Origin: Vicia villosa
Taxonomy: Eukaryota > Streptophyta > Magnoliopsida > Fabales > Fabaceae
DNA: 64,000 bases
Assembly: GCF_029867415.1 (NCBI RefSeq)
Contig: NC_081183.1
Location: 143,832,298 to 143,896,297, forward strand
Reading direction: 5' to 3'
Of this stretch, positions 30,417-40,496 are shown piece after piece. The position numbers and the translations under genes were made by a program. The notes under the pieces are model-generated. The model was given only the letters and a program-made list of their open reading frames with translations, was not told where the DNA came from and did not search any database. Each line of letters opens with the position of its first letter. Within the stretch, counting starts at the first letter, position 1.

Positions 30417-31375
30417 TTGAGAATTTAAGAGGTTCAATACACCAAAATATTTGATGTGTGGGACAAATAACAATGACTACCAACCAAATGCTTTAGTGCA
30501 ATAAAAATATAAAAGGCAAGAACACAGATAAATTGTTTATCCATTTTGATAAAATTGATCTACTATGGGAAAAGAACAACTCTCTGATTCACTATACTTT
30601 AAAACTATTACAAGAGATTACAAGATAAGTTACAAGAAAATAACATTCAATGTTCTAGAGAATAAATTCTATTTTCTACCCAAATGTTTCTCAATCTCTC
30701 TAAATCTCAATATATGAGTCATAAAAATCCAAGGTGTTTAGAGTATTTTCCAAACACTTTGATAATCCCGAAGGTTACCAAACTATGAGAATAAAATCCT
30801 AAGAGTTTCTACTCTTTCTTTTTACTAGGATTTCTACACCTTACGCAACTCGTACTTACAACAAGTGAGAGAGGACCATGTTTATAATTAGAAAAAACCT
30901 AAAGATCTAAATTTGGTCCAAAATACGACCCTTTATCGAACATGTTTGAGAACCAAACTAACCCGACTCGACACTTGCGGACTACCCGCCTAGCGTGAAC
31001 TATTGGATCACCACCGTCTAACCACCAAACAACCTCCACACTGCAACATCTTCGCTTTGTTGGAGCAAGTCTGCAACCCCCACTGCCCAACTCTACCGCG
31101 CTGCTTGACGAAAAACAGGAAGTACTGGAACATACTTTTTCTTCGTTCTTACTTGAGATTTAAAAGCATATTATAACACACGTAATAGAGACTACTTTTT
31201 CAGATTTTCAAAACCCATTGTGAAAATATGGAACAACTTCCCTTACATACAATTTTTTATTCCTCTTTAACAATGGCTAACATGTCAATATGTCTCTTCA
31301 TTAATAAATGGTTAATGAAAATAAAAATCCTGAGTTTTTTACAAGGAAAAAAATTGTTATTCACCTATTATTTTC
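30417..31375 (-). repeat. Probable 5' LTR of the minus-strand copia relic (far edge not defined)
   Basis: Starts TGTTGAGAAT on the plus strand, i.e. an LTR end ...ATTCTCAACA on the minus strand, immediately next to the gag leader. The distal LTR boundary could not be placed. No ORF in this stretch looks real. Confidence 0.4.
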
Positions 31376-31745
31376 AATCGAACTATTACTAACTACAATT
31401 ATAACCACCACTTTGATCACCGTCAACCACCAAGTTGACGACCTCAGATCACCACTCAAATCACTTCTGATAAGCAGTCTGACTACTAGTCACCACCACT
31501 GACTAGAACTCTAACCACCACTCCAACCACCTTATACCACCACTGACTACTACTATTCTGATCATTATGAACCATCATTTTAACCACCATCAACTATCAC
31601 CTGAATCATCGCCTACTACCACTCTAATCACTATTAATCTTTTACTCATCCATCTTTAGTCATCAGTCTAACTACGATTGTTACCATCAATTATCACTCT
31701 AGTCAACACTCCAAAGACCATAGACCATTATTTTAATAATATTAA
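31376..31745. repeat. Degenerate CACCAC-rich repeat
   Basis: Many variants of (A/T)AACCACCA(C/T)T with spacing of about 12-25 bases, e.g. 31400-31640. Low-complexity, non-coding. Confidence 0.6.
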
Positions 31746-31896
31746 TCACTAGGCCGCTACTCTAAAAAAAGGAAAAGGCAAACCGTCCTAGATGTTTATT
31801 GTTCGCTTAATTTGAGAAATTGTGTACGGAGTATGAATGTGAATGTTTGGCAACATTTTGACCTTATCAAATATCATAAAGAAAGCATTAAAAAAA

Positions 31897-32565
31897 GTTG
31901 TGATGACCACATAGTACCCTTTTACATGTCATAAACCAAAGATGGCGAAATGTTGGATACTTTGAGAAGAAGACGCGTTAAAAGCCATAAAGCACCCCCA
32001 CACTAAAAGTTTCTAACATCTAGAAAACATCACAAATAGCATACATATTCTTACAATATACAAAATATTCGTTTAACATGTAGAAGGATGTTGTTATAAT
32101 TGGATCAATAGATCTTATAAAATCTTATTCAAATAAAAAATGAATTTTATTAATCAAATGATAGAGACTAATTCTTATACTAATGATAGAGACTAATTTT
32201 TATACTAAATACGTTTGGTGCTTCATAGAACTTTGAACTTATAATTTTTTTGGCAAAATTTATTAAAAAGCTTTTAATCACCACCTTTTTATTTTATTTT
32301 TTTGCTGTTTTTTCTTTTAATTACTTTTGTTAATTATGGTAAATAAAGTGCATGATTTATAACTAGTCATAGCCACTCCAAGAGGTGGAGCATGATCGTG
32401 TAGTCACTTGTTATGTGAACCAATTTGCAACAACATATATGAATATACTTTTATACTTCAAAGAGAACCTCTTGACTTTTATATTCCTTACATGTTTTTT
32501 TCTTGATGCATATATTCTTAGAGCAATTGGAAAGCCTGAGTAAACTTTATAGATAATTTAATGCA
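31897..32565. repeat. Direct repeat block, copy B (partner at 4114-4845)
   Basis: Same landmarks and order as copy A. Copy B lacks some bases and has others added, e.g. GTAGTCACTTGTTATGTGAAC after GTGGAGCATGATC. Non-coding. Confidence 0.7.
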
Positions 32566-32646
32566 ACACACATTATTGATTCACCGGTATAAAAACAAAA
32601 TTAATAGTTAATTTAATGCAACACACATTGTTAATTCACCGGTATA
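32550..32646. repeat. Short tandem duplication
   Basis: AATTTAATGCAACACACATT followed by (A/G)TT(G/A)ATTCACCGGTATA occurs twice about 57 bp apart, separated by AAAACAAAATTAATAGTT. Confidence 0.75.
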
Positions 32647-32953
32647 GAATTCACTTTCAAATTAGATTAGACGTTTCAGTGAGTTGAATACTAATAGTAA
32701 AAACAAAACAAAAATTTAACTTTACAAATTTATTAATTTATAAATATTAATAATTTATTTATATTAACATACTATAAAAAAAAATATAACGAAATATTGT
32801 TGCTCTTGGAACAAAAGCTCAAGCCCATATGAAAATTAATAATGTAAAAAGTGTTTTTTTTTTAATTTTTTGTTACAAAATTTAACAATAAAATTAGTAG
32901 GAATTTCACATTTTCACTCTAAAATTCTATTATGAATTGCTTTTACTAAGTAT

Positions 32954-33268
32954 TCATTTTGTTATTAAAAAATTTGTATTATTAATCATCATAAATACAA
33001 ATAGAAAAAGAAAAAAAATAAAGTCATTATTCCGGCTAGAGATTTCTCGCCTCGGGAAGGAACAAAAAGAAATAAAGTCATTATTGCTACTAGAATTATA
33101 GGTGTTCTCATAATTCTCAAACATCCCCATTTTTAAAAGTCTATATTTGATTGTCCTATAAACTTGTTCAACATTCTTCATGCATTGTAAATACAACTCT
33201 TTCCATTCTATATTATTATAGGGTTCTATAACTTTGTTACTCTTGTCTAAATCTGTGATAAACACCAT
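32954..33268 (-). CDS. Small unrecognised ORF (104 aa) with promoter-like context
   Basis: Function unknown and not recognised. ATG at 33268 has a good plant context (ACCATGG). About 145 bp upstream on the minus strand is TTTTATAAAAGGG (33412-33424), a plausible TATA box, and the intervening DNA is CT-rich like a 5' UTR. The predicted protein has a charged N-terminal half (MVFITDLDKSNKVIEPYNN, then WKELYLQCMKNVEQVYR) and a low-complexity Asn/Ser/Phe-rich end, which suggests that the true frame ends or splices near 33090. It may be a gene fragment captured beside TEs. The longer frame from 33358 has a poorer start. Confidence 0.3.
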   Translation of the reverse strand: MVFITDLDKSNKVIEPYNNIEWKELYLQCMKNVEQVYRTIKYRLLKMGMFENYENTYNSSSNNDFISFCSFPRREISSRNNDFIFFLFLFVFMMINNTNFLITK

Positions 33269-33474
33269 GGTTGAAAAACAGAAGGGTGAAGAAAAAGAAG
33301 AATGTGTTATACTTATAGGCGAGTAGAAATGAGTACTTGAGTTGAAGAAGATGAACAACTCGCTCTAAGAAAGAAAAATGTGATAACATATTTGAAGTAT
33401 GATGGAGTTGCCCTTTTATAAAAATAAAATATAGGTGGAGTAGACAATAATGACATATCACAAGGCACATTAAT

Positions 33475-34628
33475 GGTTATTGTGAGACCTCCCCACGACT
33501 TTAACATATGCAAGGTTCCAAGTCGTTTTTTCTTTCCAAAGGGAACCCCATTATAATAAGCATTTTGTGTTGCACGTGCCAATGTCGGTGATGCTTGGGG
33601 GATTCGCCCAAGCTTTTCTCGAGGGACTCGCCCTTATGCTATTTGGATGAAATCGAAAAGCTTACAAAGGCCATGCACTTGAAGGTTTGTGGAACGTGAT
33701 AATTATAGTAGGCCCTGAAAGGAATAACTTAAAAAGACAAAAATTGAGTCACAGGTTACCCAAAATGCATGAGAATCGCTTTATTGGGCCTGGGCCTAAC
33801 CGCCCTAATCGAAGCACGTTTACTACTTATTCAACTGATAGGGTACACAGCATGCAACAAACTAGTCAAGGGATAGGGAAGAACTTTCTTCTCCATAATT
33901 GTAGGAAGAATCCAGTCTTCCCACTCCCGCACCTTGGACATAAAGAAAAGGAAACCACTTTTATTGGCCTCTAATACATACCCAAGGGGTTGCCTATATA
34001 CATCCCATTTCTCAAAGGGGAAAATGGATCTTTAATTCCCTCAAAAAAATATAGATAGGAGCTCTCCACATTCCATACGTGGGTTTCCCTCATCACACTT
34101 AAACACCATAAGACCTCAAATAATCCTAGACAAACAAGGCTACCATTCATTGTGTTTGTTTAGCAAGTACAAAACTATATTGTACAATTTCTTTTCCTTC
34201 CTTGACGAGAACTTTTACTCATATGATAACCATTTAGATTTCTCGTCAGTAATGAAAAAGTTATGTACTCTCATAGTTTTACAATTAATTCTACACATAA
34301 CATTCAATGCCAATATGATCAATGTTCAAAATGGGTAATCCATGATCAAGATTGTGTCCAATAAATTGAGTTGAAGTTATGCTTTTGGACACAATATATG
34401 AGACAGGGAGTAAAAAAATTCCATATACCACTAATTTCTTCACCAACTCTTCCAGTATCTCCTTAGGAAAATCTTTTTAAATATACACACTTTAGTCCTT
34501 AGTGTTGATATATTGTCAAAAAAGATACAATTTATGTATCTCTGGCACAAAGATACTTATGGCGGTCCATAAGATCTTCTACGATCCCCACTAAAAATAT
34601 ATGAAATTTTTAGGCTTATAATGATTAA
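33475..34628. other. Intergenic DNA, no feature recognised
   Basis: The text around 33590-34130 has the look of LTR or repeat DNA (GATTCGCCCAAGC, GGGTTTCCCTCATCAC), but no termini or domains could be placed. The ORFs at 33687-33974 and 34150-34338 show no known motif. Confidence 0.3.
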
Positions 34629-35757
34629 CTAGTAAGAAACTCGTGCGTCCGCACAAGTAGATTTGTTTGATATGGTATAAAATGTATTTAGATGTATATA
34701 TAAATTTGAAATGAATCACTTAATTGTAAAATAAACAATGATCATATAAACTCAATTGTATTAAATAATCATACAAAAAGAAGAAGAAAAAAAAGGACTC
34801 GTGAGATGGAGAAAGAAAAAAGGGAAATATTGAAATTTGAAAATGAGGATTTAACCTCTCAAATTAAAACAATTGTTGATTAAAATAAAATAGGTATTGT
34901 GCTAATAATGACCCACGAGATGAAGTATTCCATTATCGTATTTATGTGTTAATTCCTCGTTTGTAGTATCAATCAACAATCTAAGAGTTTGCAAATAAAA
35001 CAATGTTATATCACACGAGGATTTTTCAGACTATTGGTTCACAAATTTTGCTATGTTATATCTCATAAATGCATAAGCGCTCTATTTATATTATAGATTA
35101 ATTTTTAAATATTTGAGAGATGATTTAATTGAATGCTTGTGTAAAACAATTTAGTATTAATCTTTTAAAAAAAACTTATTTAATATTTTCAATAACTAAA
35201 TATGTAAAGTTAGTTTATTATTTTATAAAAAAATTATTTTAAAATCAATATGAAATTTTATAAATTCAATGAAAGTAGATATCTAAAATTAAAATAATAG
35301 AAACACGTATTAATTTATAAAAGTGTATATAATAAGACATGTGAGGGGTTTAGAGTGATAGAGACAAATGATTAAGTGAAACAAAAATCTAAAACGAGTG
35401 AAAAGTGTATTCGAATTGAGGAAAATGTATTTACGTGTCACATGTCATTGCATGGATGAGACTTGAAAGTATATAATTACTCCCATAAAATTTTAAAATC
35501 AATATAAAGTTTAATAAACTCAATGAAAGTACAGATCTAAAATTAAAATAATATAAAAAAAAATATTAATTTATAAAAGTGTATAAAATAAGACATGTGA
35601 GAGGTTCAAAAGATGGAGAAAAGTGTTTAAGTGAAACAAAAATCTAAAGAGAGGTAAAAGAGTATTTGAATTGAGGGAAACATATTTTAGTGCCACATGT
35701 CATTTTATGGATGAGAGTTGAAGTGGTAGTGTCTTTCATTAATAGTTATATAGTTGA
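34629..35757 (-). mobile_element. Non-autonomous Helitron
   Basis: On the minus strand the element begins TC (35757-35756) after a host A: TCAACTATATAACTATTAATG. It ends with a GTGCGGACGCAC hairpin, about 10 bases, and CTAG followed by host T (34632-34629). A|TC...hairpin...CTAG|T is the Helitron signature. There is no target duplication, as expected, and no Rep/helicase coding. The interior has a direct duplication: about 35230-35470 and 35485-35730 share TTTATAAAAGTGTATA, AATAAGACATGTGAG, AAGTGAAACAAAAATCTAAA and (T/G)(C/T)CACATGTCATT. Confidence 0.65.
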
Positions 35758-35879
35758 TATGGTTGAACATTTCGATGATTCAATCAAAATATACAAGTAC
35801 ACATAAGTCTCTTTACAGTTAAGAATTTGATTACTCACAAATTAAATATTCCAAAGTTACAGAGAATCTGGCATGTCAA

Positions 35880-36936
35880 AAGAGATGTAAACATTGAAGG
35901 TTGATTTCAAAGTTGTATGATTGACATCCTACCTAAAGCTTGCATTAAAGAGATTCAGCATATGTACAAAAGTTTCATTTAGGGAGACACAATGGAGAAG
36001 AGAAAGTATCATGCAATCAATTGGGATATGATAACTAATCATAACGTGTTTCATGAAATTGATGTGGAAGTTGCATAATGATGGAGAAGATTTATGGTGT
36101 AAAATGGTGAAGAACAAATATCATGTGTCTAATTTCAAAGGTTGTGATTATAAGTTTTGGAGATACACTTCCAAGTTAATGAAACAAGTGTACGACCATG
36201 GAAGCTGAAGCATTAGGAATGATTTTGCTATTAAGGCCTAGATGGATTGCTGGATAGAACCTGGGCTATCATTCAATAGCTCGATTAGGACATTCCTAGT
36301 GAAATGAAGCATATAAAGGTGAGAGATCTTATAAGTTATGTAGGATATTGGGACTGAAAGAAGTTACAATATTGGTTACCATAATCAATCTTGCAAAAGA
36401 TTAAAGTGATCTCCCCTTAGACTTGAGTATGGGGAGATGAGTTCCTTTATACAGGGGCAGGCAAAGGCAGTTATTCAGTAAAAAGCATGTATGCTCGTCT
36501 GGTTAGGCATGATAAGACCAATATTGAAGTTACATGGAGGAATATTTGGAGTTTGAAAGCTCAAGAGCGGTTTTGATGTTTTATTTGAATTCTTGGTCAT
36601 GATAAATTATTAACCAATTATAACAAAAGCTTGAAAGGACTGTAAGGAGCTGATTGTAAGATGTGAGTGGTGTGAGGGAAACTACCATGCACGCTTTTAG
36701 GGATTTCCCTAATGCCATGCAACTTTGGATGAACAAGGTCCTTGAAAATATCAAGTCAGACTTCTTTTCCATTGACACTGTTGAATGAATTAATTTAAAT
36801 CTCAATGAGAGCAGTAAGTGGGTTAATTTATGGGTGGTTAGTTGTCATAGCTTATTAATGGTCGGTGCAATAAGGAGATGCATAATGAACATTACCAGAG
36901 ACCTCCATTTTTGGGGATCTATGCTTAAAGACGAGT
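35880..36936 (+). pseudogene. LINE (L1-like) 3' part, segment 1
   Basis: Degraded C-terminal part of a plant L1 ORF2. Readable stretches are EIQHMYKSFI*GDTMEKRKYH and W(D)MITNHNVF at 35950-36050, KLHNDGEDLWCKMVKNKYHV near 36070-36125, and GAGKGSYSVKSMYARLVRHD and WRNIWSLKAQER near 36455-36570. These belong to the region between RT and the C-terminal RNase H. It continues at 37949 after a CACTA-like insertion. Confidence 0.75.
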
Positions 36937-37585
36937 CATTACTAAAAAAAATACCTTTCGTAATGAACTATTACCGCGTGTTAACACCATCAATTTTGTT
37001 TTTTTTTTTAAATTTCTTTTAAGCCATTTTTTTACCACGGTTGGAATTCAAACTATGGTGAAAAGTGGTGTCTGGTTATAATTTCAAATCCCAACACCAT
37101 CTATTTTGGATTTTTATTTATTTTAAGCCATTTTTTACCACGGTTGGAATTCTAACCATGGTAGAAAGTGACGTCTGGTGATGAGTTCGAATCCCAACAC
37201 CAGCATTTTTAGTTTTTTATTTATTTTTAAGTCATTTCTTTCTACGGTTTGAATTCCAACCGTGGAGAAAAATGACATTTTCCTATTTTTTATATTTTAT
37301 TTTAAAATAAAAATAAATTACATTTTCAAGATATTAATACTCCATGTTCATTCATTTTTTCTCTTGACGAACTTAGACGAATTTCATCTTCTACCTCCAA
37401 ACTCCTCTTCCATTTTCTCCACTAAACTAAACTCGAAAACATCATTTCTTCCATAAACAAAACTAGAAAAACATCATTTCTTTCACTAACAAGTTTCATA
37501 ACTCCATCATATTTTCTCCAAATTGAATAAGGCAAGGAAAAATGGATTCAAATTAACAATGTTAGTTTTTGAGATTTTATTAATT

Positions 37586-37659
<74 letters not shown>

Positions 37660-37945
37660 ATTTTTCTCTTGTTGATGTTTTTATTGGTGTTGTTGTTGAG
37701 ATCTAATGTTTAATGATTTTATTTATTTTGTTGTTGTTGTTGTTGTTGTTGTTGTTATTGTTGTTGTTGTTGTTCTAGTTCATGTTGTGTTCTTCTTCTT
37801 CTTCTTCTTCTTCTTCTTCTTCTTCTTCTTCTTCTTCTTCTTCTTCTTCTTCTTCTTCTTCTTCTTCTTCTTCTTCTTCTTCTTCTTCTTCTTCTTCTTC
37901 TTCTTCTTCTTCTTGTAGTAGTGATATATATTTTTTGTAGTAGTG
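36937..37945. mobile_element. CACTA-like non-autonomous transposon
   Basis: A 1009-bp insertion in the LINE. It begins CATTACTAAAAAAAA and ends TTTTTTGTAGTAGTG, with a 3-bp duplication AGT at 36934-36936 and 37946-37948. The first base triplet differs from CAC, so one end is mutated. Subterminal inverted motifs TACCACGGTTGGAATTC and AACC(A/G)TGGTAGA recur three times at 36970-37270, as in CACTA elements. It has gathered microsatellites: (GTT)n at about 37586-37659, (GTT)n again at about 37729-37772, and (TTC)n at about 37793-37913. Confidence 0.75.
37793..37913. repeat. (TTC)n microsatellite, about 40 units
   Basis: Uninterrupted TTC triplets, which make the spurious poly-Phe and poly-Glu ORFs on the two strands. 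Confidence 0.97.
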
Positions 37946-37948
37946 AGT

Positions 37949-38223
37949 AGATGTGTATGATAAAGTTATGAAGAGTAACAAAGTAGTTTCTAGTGGAGAG
38001 AAATATGTTATCATGGTTGGTTGAAATCCCATAGACATAAATTAGGTTAAGCTCAATACGGATGAGGCTTGTAAAGTAGGTAGGACTTCAGGGTGTAGAG
38101 GTATCATTCGAGATATGTATGGCGAGTGTAAGAGTGATTTTTCAAAGTACATTGAGAAACATAGTGTTGTAAAGGCGAAATTATGAAGAATTTATGAGGG
38201 GTTAACTCTTACAAAAGAATTAG
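37949..38223 (+). pseudogene. LINE 3' part, segment 2 (RNase H)
   Basis: Reads LNTDEACKVGRTSGCRGIIR, DMYGECKSDFSKYIEKHSVV and KAKL*RIYEGLTLTKEL, the RNase H domain at the C-terminus of plant L1 elements. It is cut after KEL by a hAT insertion and goes on as GCSKVELSIN at 39127. Confidence 0.8.
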
Positions 38224-38499
38224 CAGGACCGACCCAACACATATTGAGGCTTAAGACAAATTATAAAATAAATTTTTTCTTTATCAATAATTATACTTTT
38301 AACTAAAATTTTACTTTACATTACAAAATTATCTATAAAATTTTATATAATCAATTTTGTTTAATTAATATATTTTTCAACTAATAATAAAATCAATACA
38401 TTAATTTTTATTATAATATTATTGATATTAAATCAAAATTTTATTAACTTCAGAAAACTTTATTTTTTGGCAAATACAATATTTATAAATTAATAATAT

Positions 38500-38542
<43 letters not shown>

Positions 38543-39118
38543 CAATTTCTTTGTACAATTAAAAATATTAATTAGTGTATTATTTTTAACTTATATATTT
38601 TTTATAAATTTAATAATATACTCTTAAAGATTAATAAATAATAGTAAAAAATTAAAAATAAAAATAAAGGAAAAACATAGATGCTACCTGCTGAATACAT
38701 GATACAGGTTTTTGGTTTTGTGTCTTCTATTAGACATAGTTATGGAAAATCATATTAATTAAGTAAGAAATCTAATGATATAAATTAAAAGTCACACATA
38801 TTGGTTTATATTTAGTATATTTATTGCTATTTTATAGGAAAGAAAATTAAGAGTGACGTGAAGCATTTATATGGTAGACTTAGTATGATAGGCAAAAAGA
38901 AAGTGAGGCCCTAGCAATTAAAAATAATAAATTTTGATGGCTAAGAATTGAATAAAGCAATGAGATATACATTTTATCAACTCAACTATGATAATATATG
39001 TGACTAATATACTATTATATTTATTGATAATTAAATACAAAAAATTGAGGTATTTTTTAAACCTAAACCTTTGAAGCCTAAAACTTTAACCTAATTATTT
39101 GATTCTTGGGCTGGCCCT
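38224..39118. mobile_element. hAT-type non-autonomous transposon in LINE
   Basis: An 895-bp element that starts CAGGACCGACCCAA and ends TTGGGCTGGCCCT. It is flanked by a perfect 8-bp duplication AGAATTAG (38216-38223 and 39119-39126). It contains a TA microsatellite at about 38505-38540. No coding. Confidence 0.82.
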
Positions 39119-39281
39119 AGAATTAGGTTGTTCGAAAGTGGAGTTGAGTATTAATTCTTATATTATTGTGAAAATATAGAGTTGGACAAAGCAACGAATA
39201 TTGATGGATATTAATTAATCAAATAAATTTTTATTTTATAGAGATGTATGACGAGGTGAAGGTGGTTCAAAGATGTGAAAG
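39119..39281 (+). pseudogene. LINE 3' part, segment 3
   Basis: Continues RNase H with GCSKVELSINSYIIVKI before a stop, then the 3' end. A further short tail continues after 39845, toward the A-rich TATTAAAAAAACCAG near 39850-39866. Confidence 0.7.
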
Positions 39282-39837
39282 CATAGTTTTAAAACCCGGA
39301 TCGGGCCGGCCGGTCCAACCGCGAACCAGTAGCCAAGGCGGTTCGGTTATGTTATTGGACCAGATATACAGTTAACGGACCAGATATGCAGTTAACCCTG
39401 TATGACATCATCAAACCGGTACTGAACCGGTTTAAACCGGACAAACCAGTTTAAACCGGACAAACCAATGACTCAGTTCTGCAAGATTATTAAATAATAT
39501 GCAAAATGCAAGCCACCAGAATTGAACTCAGGTTCTTTTTAACTAATGAAATAATAATTTTCACCAGACTACGTACTATTTGATGTCAAAGTTAGCAAAT
39601 TCATTGTAATTATTATAATTTAAAGTTGATTTATTTAAAATAAATAAATAAATAACTATATATAATTTAAATTAAATATTATATATATGTTTTTTAAATA
39701 TTAAATTATATCATATGTTTTAATAAATACCGGGTTAATAGTCATGCGGTTCGACCAATAACTCACTGGTTCGACCAATGACCCATTAACCTAGTATCAT
39801 GACCGGGTCGATCATCGGTCCGGGTTTTAAAACATTG
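39282..39837. mobile_element. hAT-type MITE (TTTTAAAACCCGG family)
   Basis: A 556-bp element with terminal inverted repeats CATAGTTTTAAAACCCGGA and, reverse complemented from the right end, CAATGTTTTAAAACCCGGA. The 8-bp duplication TGTGAAAG is at 39274-39281 and 39838-39845. Internal motifs such as AACCGGTTTAAACCGG are palindromic. No coding. Confidence 0.85.
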
Positions 39838-39845
39838 TGTGAAAG

Positions 39846-40310
39846 ACACACTATTAAAAAAACCAGTGTTAATAGTAAAAAATATTTGATTTTTGGAGAA
39901 GAAATCATATATAAATCTTCTTTTTTAAAGCCAATCTTAGCACATAAATCCATCATCTACTTGAAATAAAGTTGACCATTATTCTTAATTACATGCATAA
40001 AAGTAATTACTTTTATTCACATTTAAGAGAGTGCACACATATCAATCCCAAGTTTTATCATAATCAGCAATTCTCTCTAACATTTTGACTAATTTTAAAC
40101 CACCAAAACATTTAACCTTTTTTTTTCAAAACTAATATTTTTTATTTTAATTATTATTATTATTATTATTATTATTATAAAATAGTGAATTTGAAAAATT
40201 TAAAAACAAAATAAAAAAAAAAGAGGGAAAAATAGTAGAAGTGGGGCTAACTCAAAAATCTCAAATAGTATCTCAAAAAGTTGCAAGGGTATTCACACAC
40301 TCAGTATGGG
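39846..40310. other. Upstream region of the Sec14-like gene
   Basis: AT-rich promoter-side DNA with an ATT microsatellite at about 40147-40180. No ORF. Confidence 0.5.
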
Positions 40311-40320
40311 TATATATAAG
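40311..40320 (+). promoter_or_regulatory. TATA box of the Sec14-like gene
   Basis: TATATATAAG, preceded by GTATGGG, 177 bp before the start codon. The implied 5' UTR (from about 40345) is C/A-rich (CAAACACATACACTCACTAAACC), typical of plant leaders. Confidence 0.6.
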
Positions 40321-40496
40321 CTTAGATATTGTCCCTTTTTTCCATCTACTTTGGTGTGCTGTGCTGTCATGTGTCTTTCACACAGTGAAACAAACACATA
40401 CACTCACTAAACCAACCTTAAGCTACAACAAATCCAACCAACATCATCAAAATAATCTAATCCAAGCTTCCTGCTTTTCTTAATTTTCTCATCAAA

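Noticed and set aside
30899..31090. 63-aa Trp/Cys-rich ORF
   Set aside because: No family match; lies in the probable LTR of the minus-strand copia relic.
34390..34430. Possible Stowaway MITE end (GACAGGGAGTAAAA)
   Set aside because: Only one weak end, no partner inverted repeat and no TA duplication.
37706..38038. Poly-Phe and poly-Glu ORFs
   Set aside because: Direct translations of the TTC/GAA microsatellite in a transposon.
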